This document shows positions 46,357 to 52,031 of a DNA stretch of 52,031 nucleotides, in pieces. The notes under the pieces were generated by a model that did no database searches, was not told the origin of the DNA, and saw only the letters and a program-made list of their open reading frames with translations. The position numbers and the translations under genes are program-made. Numbering within the stretch: the first letter of the stretch is position 1; the number at the start of each line of letters is the position of its first letter. Source of the DNA: Roseburia sp. (lineage in GTDB: Bacteria > Bacillota > Clostridia > Lachnospirales > Lachnospiraceae); the NCBI GenBank assembly GCA_017549185.1, contig JAFYVJ010000024.1:1-52031 (forward strand). Reading direction: 5' to 3'.

Positions 46357-46397
46357 TTCGTAAAGAGTTTGATGTACGTCTAGTAGGAAACTATTAT

Positions 46398-46424
46398 AGA
46401 AGTGCCCTATTTTAGGGCACTTCT
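46398..46424 (+). terminator. Hairpin after the binding-protein gene, possible partial terminator
   Basis: AGAAGTGCCCT (46398-46408) pairs perfectly with AGGGCACTTCT (46414-46424). The sequence after it is TATAAATT rather than a T-run, so it may stabilise the upstream mRNA or end only some transcripts. Confidence 0.6.
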
Positions 46425-46507
46425 TATAAATTACAGAACTTTTTATTTAAAAATCCAACAAAAATAAATTGAATTAAAATAACTATATATTTTTAGGAGG
46501 ACAAAAA

Positions 46508-46948
46508 ATGTTAAAGGGGATTCCAAAAATTCTTTCACCTGAATTATTAAAAGTATTGGCAGAGATGGGACATAGTGACAGACTTGTTATTTCTGATGGA
46601 AATTTTCCGGCAGAATCAATGGGTAAAAATGCAATTGTAATCAGAATGGATGGACATGGGGTACCAGAAATTTTAGATGCAATTTTACAGGTGTTCCCAT
46701 TGGATACATATGTTGAAAAACCAGTAAATCTTATGGAAGTAATGGCTGGTGATACAGTAGAAACACCAATTTGGGATACATACAAAGAAATTATTGCAAA
46801 ACACGATGCAAGAGGTGCAGAAACAGTTGGTAATATTGAACGTTTCCGTTTCTATGATGAAGCAAAAACAGCATATTGTATTATCGCAACAGGTGAATCA
46901 GCATTATATGCAAATGTAATGTTACAGAAGGGTGTTGTAGTAGACTAG
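46508..46948 (+). CDS. fucU: RbsD/FucU family protein, L-fucose mutarotase
   Basis: FucU interconverts the alpha and beta forms of L-fucose, giving the isomerase its preferred anomer. The 146-residue length matches. The N-terminus MLKGIPKILSPELLKVLAEMG and the motif GHSDRLVISDGNFP contain the conserved His and Asp of the family; the C-terminal part has ERFRFYDEAKTAYCIIATGE with the conserved Tyr and the ALYAN end. TTAGGAGG precedes ATG 46508. It lies between the transporter and kinase genes. Confidence 0.94.
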   Translation: MLKGIPKILSPELLKVLAEMGHSDRLVISDGNFPAESMGKNAIVIRMDGHGVPEILDAILQVFPLDTYVEKPVNLMEVMAGDTVETPIWDTYKEIIAKHDARGAETVGNIERFRFYDEAKTAYCIIATGESALYANVMLQKGVVVD

Positions 46949-46972
46949 TTTTTGCGTAGTTGGAGGAATGAT

Positions 46973-47413
46973 ATGTTAGAACAGGTAGTGACGATATTTG
47001 ACGGTTTAACTAAAAAGGTTAAAAAGTTAAAAAAAGCTTCTTATGAAGAAAATATGAAAGCTTTTAGAAAAGAGCATGGTCATTATATAGATGAAATGTT
47101 GCAGCATGTGGAAGGAAAAGAAGATAAGAAAGCGGCGGCACGAGAAGTGTCTCTTGATTTGATAAATCAGATAAAAGAACATTTTTCTGTAAGAGGTAAA
47201 ATCCGGGGTGTTGTACAAATGGATTTGAATTTGTTTATGATTTATTATGTTTTTCCATCCATCCTTTTAACATATCATGATGATGCGAAGTTGTTGGCAG
47301 ATACACTTTGTGAAGTGTGGAACGAGCAATTTCCGAAAGAAAAAATTGGATATACAGATTATAATACATTGTATAAATCTTTCAATGAAAAGATTCTAGG
47401 TATTTTCGGATAG
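46973..47413 (+). CDS. Unrecognised 146-residue protein in the fucose operon
   Basis: ATG 46973 has GGAGGAATG upstream; an earlier in-frame TTG at 46952 does not. The product is soluble and charged, with a Lys-rich N-terminal helix (TKKVKKLKKAS), then KEHGHYIDEMLQHVEG, a central hydrophobic stretch (MDLNLFMIYYVFPSILL) and an aromatic C-terminal part (YTDYNTLYKSFNEKIL). No signal peptide or catalytic motif stands out. It begins 24 bases after fucU and ends nine bases before the kinase gene, so it is certainly co-expressed with fucose catabolism. I know no function for it. Confidence 0.85.
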   Translation: MLEQVVTIFDGLTKKVKKLKKASYEENMKAFRKEHGHYIDEMLQHVEGKEDKKAAAREVSLDLINQIKEHFSVRGKIRGVVQMDLNLFMIYYVFPSILLTYHDDAKLLADTLCEVWNEQFPKEKIGYTDYNTLYKSFNEKILGIFG

Positions 47414-47422
47414 GAGTAGCAT

Positions 47423-48820
47423 ATGGGTAAATATTTTTTAGCAATTGATATTGGTGCTTCCAGCGGTAGACATATTTTGGGTAGTCTCGAAAATGGGAAA
47501 ATTACATTAGAAGAAGTTCATCGTTTTTGGAATGGCATGGATAATGTAGATGGTACACTTTGCTGGGATGTAGAACGACTTTTTAATGAAGTTGTTGCAG
47601 GTATGAAAAAGTGTAAAGAAATCGGTAAGATTCCAGAAAGCGTAGGTATCGACACTTGGGGCGTAGACTATGTGCTTTTAGATAAAGAAGATAAAATTGT
47701 AGGAAAAACAGTTGGTTACCGTGATCATAGAACAGAGGGTATGGATGAAGAAGTGTATAAGATTATTTCGGAAGATGATCTTTATGCTCGTACCGGTATT
47801 CAGAAAGCTATTTACAATACAATTTATCAGTTGATGGCAGTAAAGAAGCAGTATCCGGAACATATGGAAAATGCGGCAAGTATGTTAATGATTCCGGACT
47901 ATTTGCATTACAGATTAAGTGGGAAAAAGGTTCAGGAATACTCCGAGGCAACAACAAGTCAGTTAATTAATCCAAATACAAAGGATTGGGATTATGAATT
48001 GATTGAAATGTTAGGCTTTAATAAAGAAATGTTCCAAAAAATTTATATGCCAGGAACAGATATTGGTGGCTTAACGGAAGAAGTAAAAGAATTGGTAGGA
48101 TATGATTGTAGAGTAGTGCTTCCGCCAACTCATGATACAGCATCAGCTGTTATGGCGATTCCGACTAATGAGGAAGATACTTGTTATATCAGTTCGGGAA
48201 CATGGTCATTGATGGGTGTGGAGAGAGAAGATGCTGACTGCTCACCAAAGAGCAAAGAGGCTAACTTTACAAATGAAGGCGGATATGGTGGAAAGATTAC
48301 ATATCTTGCAAATATTATGGGCCTTTGGATGATTCAGTCTGTTCGTAATCAGTTAGCACCAGAGATGTCATATGGTGAATTGTGTGATTTGGCATCTCGT
48401 GAAACGATTGCCACAGTTGTTGATTGTCAGGATGCAAGTTTCCTTTCTCCTGATGACATGGTTGAAGCGGTAAAAGAATACTGTAGAAAAACAGAACAGG
48501 AAGTGCCAGAGACACTTCCGGCATTGGCTAGTGTTATTTATAATTCATTGGCAAAATGTTATGCAGAAAAATTAGAAGAGATTCAGAAAATAACTGGTAA
48601 GAAATATGAGAGAATCAATGTTATCGGTGGCGGTTCCAATGCGGTATATTTAAACGAGTTAACAGCAAAATATACGGGTGTTGCAGTTCATGCGGGTCCG
48701 GGTGAAGCTACTGCAATTGGTAATATTTTGACACAGATGATAGGATGTGGCGAGTTCAAAGATTTAAAAGAAGCAAGAACTTGTGTAGCAGATTCTTTTG
48801 AAATTCGTATATATGAATAA
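47423..48820 (+). CDS. FGGY-family sugar kinase, rhamnulokinase type, probable L-fuculokinase
   Basis: This 465-residue cytosolic kinase should phosphorylate L-fuculose to fuculose-1-phosphate. It shows the FGGY fold: N-terminal phosphate motif AIDIGASSGRHI, SVGIDTWGVDYVLLD, GYRDHRTEGM, the catalytic Asp region PPTHDTASAV, and the C-terminal adenosine motif VIGGGSNAVYLN. These features are closest to RhaB (rhamnulokinase) rather than FucK. With fucI and fucU in the operon, use on fuculose is the simplest reading, though dual use on rhamnulose is possible. TAGGAG precedes ATG 47423. It is the last gene of the operon. Confidence 0.92.
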   Translation: MGKYFLAIDIGASSGRHILGSLENGKITLEEVHRFWNGMDNVDGTLCWDVERLFNEVVAGMKKCKEIGKIPESVGIDTWGVDYVLLDKEDKIVGKTVGYRDHRTEGMDEEVYKIISEDDLYARTGIQKAIYNTIYQLMAVKKQYPEHMENAASMLMIPDYLHYRLSGKKVQEYSEATTSQLINPNTKDWDYELIEMLGFNKEMFQKIYMPGTDIGGLTEEVKELVGYDCRVVLPPTHDTASAVMAIPTNEEDTCYISSGTWSLMGVEREDADCSPKSKEANFTNEGGYGGKITYLANIMGLWMIQSVRNQLAPEMSYGELCDLASRETIATVVDCQDASFLSPDDMVEAVKEYCRKTEQEVPETLPALASVIYNSLAKCYAEKLEEIQKITGKKYERINVIGGGSNAVYLNELTAKYTGVAVHAGPGEATAIGNILTQMIGCGEFKDLKEARTCVADSFEIRIYE

Positions 48821-48828
48821 TTGTAACA

Positions 48829-48969
48829 ATTCAGAGCCAAGGCAATTTTCGTAAAAAGCAGTTGTTCTGCTTGCTGAAACAAATGCTTTTTCGAAAATTT
48901 CTTTGGCGAGAAGCCAACATGAGCAAAAGGAAAGCTTTGAAGAAGCGATTTTGCGAAGGGGCTCTGAAT
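48829..48969. repeat. Short interspersed element, family 2, copy 2 (MITE-like)
   Basis: Perfect 10-bp terminal inverted repeats ATTCAGAGCC (48829-48838) and GGCTCTGAAT (48960-48969), partly extendable outward, bound a 141-bp element with no coding capacity. Inside are inner inverted segments (AATTTTCG / CGAAAATT) and blocks shared with 25628-25770. Confidence 0.8.
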
Positions 48970-49016
48970 GGTTATGAATATTTAAATAAATAGTAAGCAG
49001 GAAGGCATCGATATAA

Positions 49017-49811
49017 ATGAGCGATCGCAAAACGAAAACAATATGTTTTACAAATAACAAAGGCGGAAGTGGTAAATCTACTTCTTGTGCAAATTTGGGA
49101 TATGAATTAGCAAAAGCAGGAAAAAAAGTGCTTTTGATAGATGGCGATATGCAGTTGAATCTTTCTCTTTCGTTTTTTGATGAGGAAAAGGTTTTAGAAA
49201 TGGCAGAGTGTGAAGCGAATCTTTATTATGCAATACGTGCAAAAAAAGATTTGTTGGACTATGTTGTGTCTACACCATATGAAAATTTGGATTTGATACC
49301 ATCCTCTACGCTTATGAGTCAAATCGAGTATGAGTTGTTTACTATGATTCAGAGGGAGTATGTACTTAAAAAGTGTCTCAAATCGATATATGAATCAGAG
49401 AAATATGACTATGTACTTATCGATGCACCGCCTACATTAGGGACTTGGGTGATAAATATTCTTTGTACTGCTGATTATGTTATTGTTCCAGTAGAAGCAT
49501 CTCCATGGGGATTGTTTGGTCTTGCGAATATGTTTGATTTCCTAAATGGCATGGAAGAGATGACGGAAGCTCAGATTATGGGTGTTTTGATCACAAAAGT
49601 GGACGAAAGAAAGAATTACTATAAGCAGACGAGAGAGATTCTAGATGCGTATGAAGATATTTATGTCTTTGATACATTTATTCATGTAGATTCTTCGATA
49701 GAATGGGCACAAGATAACTCTGTTCCGGTTGCGGTTTATAAGAAGAGCACAAGAAGTACAAAAGAGTACTGTGAACTTGCGAAGGAGGTAATGAATTATG
49801 GCAGTAGGTAA
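49017..49811 (+). CDS. ParA/MinD-type ATPase
   Basis: This 264-residue protein has the deviant Walker A motif KGGSGKST (about residues 15-22) with its signature lysine, Walker A' LLIDGDMQLNLS, Walker B VLIDAPPTLG, and no membrane-targeting helix at the end. ParA ATPases bind DNA as ATP dimers and move or space plasmids, chromosomes, or protein assemblies along the nucleoid. AGGAAGG precedes ATG 49017. Its last 14 bases overlap the start of a small gene, showing tight coupling. No ParB-like gene or parS-like cluster is nearby. Its place between the fucose operon and BMC genes suggests positioning of microcompartments (inference). Chromosome or other cargo cannot be excluded. Confidence 0.93.
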   Translation: MSDRKTKTICFTNNKGGSGKSTSCANLGYELAKAGKKVLLIDGDMQLNLSLSFFDEEKVLEMAECEANLYYAIRAKKDLLDYVVSTPYENLDLIPSSTLMSQIEYELFTMIQREYVLKKCLKSIYESEKYDYVLIDAPPTLGTWVINILCTADYVIVPVEASPWGLFGLANMFDFLNGMEEMTEAQIMGVLITKVDERKNYYKQTREILDAYEDIYVFDTFIHVDSSIEWAQDNSVPVAVYKKSTRSTKEYCELAKEVMNYGSR

Positions 49812-50037
49812 GGGTAGTATGGCAAGAGCCTCAAAAGCCGTAAAAAAAGCAGCTGAACCAGTTGAAGAAGTGAAACAGGTGGTTGTTGAAGAAGTACCAG
49901 AAATAAAAGAAGAAAAGAAGCCGACTGTAAAAAAACGTGCAGTAAAGAAAAATGAAAAGGCTGAAGATATTCAAAAAGATGAGACTTTAAATGAAATGAT
50001 AGCTATTGGCGAGGAAATGCCAGTTTATTATTTATAA
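49798..50037 (+). CDS. Small Lys/Glu/Val-rich partner of the ParA protein
   Basis: This 79-residue protein starts inside the parA-like gene (14-base overlap), with AAGGAGG upstream of ATG 49798. It has a basic, Ser/Ala-containing start (MAVGKGSMARASKAVKKAA), a long stretch alternating Glu, Val and Lys that should be disordered or weakly helical, and a short uncharged end (EEMPVYYL). The basic first residues resemble the N-terminal ParA-stimulating segment of known partner proteins. It matches no family I can name. In size, composition and gene order it resembles McdB-like adaptors. A terminator follows at once. Confidence 0.8.
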   Translation: MAVGKGSMARASKAVKKAAEPVEEVKQVVVEEVPEIKEEKKPTVKKRAVKKNEKAEDIQKDETLNEMIAIGEEMPVYYL

Positions 50038-50048
50038 TTTAGAGGTTG

Positions 50049-50096
50049 AAAAGGCGATACGTACCAAAGCTATGCTGTAGGTGCGTATCGCCTTTT
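50049..50096 (+). terminator. Terminator after the ParA gene pair
   Basis: AAAAGGCGATACG (50049-50061) pairs perfectly with CGTATCGCCTTTT (50084-50096), with inner TACC/GGTG partial pairing. Confidence 0.9.
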
Positions 50097-50102
50097 GAAT
50101 TC

Positions 50103-50190
50103 TTCTATAGGAAAGATCTTAATGCGTTAAATTGTGTAAGTCTATGACTTTCCTATAGAATAAAAGCACTCCATGAATGAATTAGAATAA
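50103..50190. repeat. Interspersed palindromic repeat, family 1, copy E (best preserved)
   Basis: TTCTATAGGAAAG (50103-50115) and CTTTCCTATAGAA (50148-50160) are a perfect 13-bp inverted repeat around a 32-base loop containing ATGCGTTAAATTGTG. It continues TAAAAGCACTCC as in the other copies. Confidence 0.8.
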
Positions 50191-50195
50191 TTGTT

Positions 50196-50906
50196 TTATA
50201 ACTGGTTTAAAAAATCTTCGCGATAGTTAAGAATAAGATGTTCTGGGAAATCAGTAGTTTTTAAAAGTGGCAATATATATTGGACATTGCCAATCTGTGA
50301 TTTTCCATGGCTATCGCTTGAGAGAAGAACCGGAAGTTCAAGTTTTTTACAAATAGTAAGAATTTTGAGGCTATTTTCGTAACCATTTGTACGATATGCA
50401 TCAGGGGCAAGGGAGGCATTATTGATTTCAGGAAAAATATATTTGCATTTTGCGACTTCTAAAACATGCTCATAATCAATCGGATAACGCCCATCGTCCA
50501 TGTGGCCGATAAAACGGACATTTTTATGGGACATGGCGTTGATGTAGCCGAGTGTATTATCTTCAAGTGACATTGGTTTGCACGTCGGCAGATGGAAACT
50601 GATGATGGCATAGTCTAGTTCGGATAAAAGATCTGGTGATAAATCCACATTTCCATATTTGTCTAGAATATTTAATTCAACACCGTATAGCAAGCGTACA
50701 TCAAAACGACTACGACAGGCAAGAGAGAGGTTTCTAAAATAGGAAACAGTGGCAGAACAAGGGGTAGCAGGTCCATGTTCGGAAATGCCAAGGGCCTTTA
50801 AACCAATGGAAGAAGCGACTTTTACCATATCGGTAATAGTGTCGTTAGAACCATGTCCACTGCTGATGCTGTGTGTATGTAAATCGAATAAAATAGTTGA
50901 TTTCAT
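50196..50906 (-). CDS. PHP-domain phosphoesterase (YcdX-like)
   Basis: This 236-residue cytosolic protein belongs to the PHP metal-dependent phosphoesterases. Metal-binding motifs are visible in order: DLHTHSISSGHG near the start, ISEHGP, GVELNI, FHLP, GHMDDGRYP and SSDSHGK. The length fits the YcdX/histidinol-phosphatase-like branch with no extra domains. GGAAGG precedes the start on the minus strand. It is transcribed against its neighbours and divides the ParA pair from the BMC genes. Its substrate is unknown; a link to the BMC is not evident. Confidence 0.92.
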   Translation of the reverse strand: MKSTILFDLHTHSISSGHGSNDTITDMVKVASSIGLKALGISEHGPATPCSATVSYFRNLSLACRSRFDVRLLYGVELNILDKYGNVDLSPDLLSELDYAIISFHLPTCKPMSLEDNTLGYINAMSHKNVRFIGHMDDGRYPIDYEHVLEVAKCKYIFPEINNASLAPDAYRTNGYENSLKILTICKKLELPVLLSSDSHGKSQIGNVQYILPLLKTTDFPEHLILNYREDFLNQL

Positions 50907-51094
50907 AGGTAATCCTTCCAGATAAAATTTGCACTTTTTTTTATTATAACGTAAATGATTTGGGATTCCAACTATAAATTATAATATAGTTCGCGAAAAC
51001 CAATAAAAACCATAAAAAAAACCACAAAACAACAGATGATATAATAAAGAGAGCCAAAAAACGTAAAAAACACAAAAAAAATTGTTGTTTTTTG

Positions 51095-51123
51095 TTGACT
51101 TGTACTTGTATACATTATATACT
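51095..51123 (+). promoter_or_regulatory. Promoter with overlapping dyad upstream of the BMC genes
   Basis: TTGACT (51095-51100), 17 bases, TATACT (51118-51123). GTATA (51108-51112) and TATAC (51118-51122) form an inverted repeat across the -10 box, a usual place for a repressor such as a GntR-type protein. The upstream region (50907-51090) is very A-rich and holds no gene. Confidence 0.65.
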
Positions 51124-51175
51124 AGAGTATAGGAAGGTCAAAAAATGCGTTTTACAATGTAGTGAGGTTAGCAGC

Positions 51176-51529
51176 ATGGAAAATAAGCAGCGAATTATTC
51201 AGGAGTTAGTTCCTGGCAGACAGATAACTTTAGCGCACATTATTGCCAATCCTGACCCGGTGTTGTATGAGAAACTAGGGTTGAATCCAGTGGTGGCATA
51301 TTCAAAGTCTGCGATAGGTGTTCTGACGGTAAGTCCGGCAGAGACTGCTATAATAATGGCAGATATCGCAATTAAATCCGCAGGTGTGGAACTTGGGTTT
51401 GTGGACCGTTTTTCCGGTTCGGTTATTATTACTGGAACGGTATCTGAGGTTGAAGCATCTGTGCAGGCGATTTTGGATTACACTGAGAGGACATTAGGAT
51501 ACGCTGTTTCGCCAATTACACGGACATAA
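51176..51529 (+). CDS. BMC shell protein, EutS/PduU type
   Basis: This 117-residue protein is a circularly permuted BMC-domain hexamer subunit of a microcompartment shell. Signs are KQRIIQELVPGRQITLAHII at the start (the beta-strand region that forms the barrel of EutS/PduU), then AIGVLTVSPAETAIIMADIA, SAGVELGFVDRFSGSVIITG, and the C-terminal helix. ATG 51176 follows GTGAGGT; the longer in-frame extension upstream overlaps the promoter and is not used. EutS and PduU cannot be told apart by eye. Given the fucose genes, a propanediol-type compartment is more likely than ethanolamine. Confidence 0.92.
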   Translation: MENKQRIIQELVPGRQITLAHIIANPDPVLYEKLGLNPVVAYSKSAIGVLTVSPAETAIIMADIAIKSAGVELGFVDRFSGSVIITGTVSEVEASVQAILDYTERTLGYAVSPITRT

Positions 51530-51533
51530 TACA

Positions 51534-51998
51534 ATGAAGAAGATTATATTAATTGGTCGTAGTGAAGCTGGGAAGACAACTCTGACGCAGGCACTAAAAG
51601 GCGAGACGATTACATATAAAAAGACACAGTATATCAATTACTTTGATGTGATTATTGATACACCGGGAGAGTATCTTCAGACTGCGAGACTAGGAAGTGC
51701 ATTAGCCTTATATTCCTATGAGGCGGATGTGGTAGGATTGTTGGCATCGTCCACAGAACCGTATTCTTTATACCCGCCTAATATTACCTGTATGGTAAAT
51801 CGGGATGTGATTGGAATTGTGACAAAGATTGATGATGAAAAGGGTAATGTGAAGCAGGCTGCAAAATGGTTAGAACTAGCAGGATGTAAAACGATTTTTT
51901 ACGTGAATTCCAAAACCGGTGAAGGTGTGGCAGACATACTTGAGTATTTACGGGAACCGGGAGATGTAATGCCTTGGGAAAAAGAGGCACCTAATTAA
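51534..51998 (+). CDS. EutP/PduV-type GTPase-like protein
   Basis: This 154-residue protein has a P-loop GRSEAGKTT (residues 8-16), a G3-like DTPGEYL, and G4-like TKIDD, so it belongs to the small GTPase-like EutP/PduV family found in microcompartment operons. In PduV a role in compartment movement or association has been proposed; EutP has been linked to acetate kinase activity. It starts four bases after the shell gene stop, with no clear ribosome site of its own, so translation is likely coupled. The operon evidently continues past the window end. Confidence 0.92.
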   Translation: MKKIILIGRSEAGKTTLTQALKGETITYKKTQYINYFDVIIDTPGEYLQTARLGSALALYSYEADVVGLLASSTEPYSLYPPNITCMVNRDVIGIVTKIDDEKGNVKQAAKWLELAGCKTIFYVNSKTGEGVADILEYLREPGDVMPWEKEAPN

Positions 51999-52031
51999 GC
52001 ACCTTATTTTATATAAAAATAAAATAAAAAT

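Noticed and set aside
49017-50037. Plasmid or integrated-element partition locus
   Set aside because: No ParB, replication, integrase or conjugation gene is near, and the partner protein lacks a DNA-binding motif.
50907-51090. Cobalamin riboswitch or ANTAR target before the BMC genes
   Set aside because: The region is A-rich with no B12-box word or paired hexaloop hairpins, and lies upstream of the promoter.
51092-51175. N-terminal extension of the BMC shell protein
   Set aside because: The extension overlaps the promoter, is Cys-rich and unlike the family, and ATG 51176 gives the normal length.

Overview
The window looks like chromosomal DNA of a low-GC, Gram-positive gut anaerobe of the Lachnospiraceae type (Clostridia). 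This rests on strong AGGAGG-type ribosome sites with occasional TTG starts, GGDEF/HD-GYP signalling genes, membrane-anchored glycosidases, a GH25 lysozyme, and an L-fucose operon ending beside bacterial-microcompartment (BMC) genes. No species is assigned. I saw no rRNA, tRNA, CRISPR array, complete IS element or replication origin.

Layout. 1-830: remnant of an Rpn-type nuclease gene. 830-4058: hisS and aspS. 4289-9374: C_GCAxxG_C_C protein, DegV protein, MATE exporter, a histidine-kinase gene that has lost its phosphoacceptor region, and L-lactate dehydrogenase. 9445-14137: a frameshifted gene fragment, a Uma2-family protein and a large SWIM/SNF2 helicase. 14232-18369: a two-gene signalling operon (HD-GYP plus receiver; hybrid kinase with receiver and Hpt). 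18422-27385: a glycoside-use cluster (GH13, GH2, permuted membrane-anchored GH3, GPH-type sugar symporter). 27991-37774: cell-envelope genes (GH25 lysozyme with Ig-like repeats, zinc-ribbon protein, LCP ligase, polytopic membrane protein, HtrA protease, membrane GGDEF protein). 37849-48820: lipoprotein and AraC regulator on the minus strand, divergent from fucI; then a sugar ABC transporter (two permeases, ATPase, binding protein), fucose mutarotase, an unknown small protein and a FGGY kinase. 49017-50037: a ParA ATPase and a small Lys/Glu-rich protein. 50196-50906: PHP phosphoesterase on the minus strand. 51176-51998: an EutS/PduU-type BMC shell protein and an EutP/PduV-type GTPase, apparently the start of a BMC operon that continues past the window.

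How the genes fit together. The fucose block should import L-fucose and convert it through fuculose to fuculose-1-phosphate. No fuculose-1-phosphate aldolase lies in the window. Because fucose breakdown yields lactaldehyde and 1,2-propanediol, and BMC genes follow, the aldolase and diol-processing enzymes are probably just downstream. The ParA/small-protein pair between the fucose genes and the BMC genes is arranged like the McdA/McdB systems that position carboxysomes, and is the best candidate for an undescribed system here.

Intergenic spaces carry at least two families of short interspersed repeats: one built on a TTCTATAGGAAAG / CTTTCCTATAGAA palindrome (five copies of varying quality) and one of about 140 bp with 10-bp terminal inverted repeats (two copies). 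Several leaders have clear inverted repeats that may control expression, the clearest being one that pairs with the ldh start codon.
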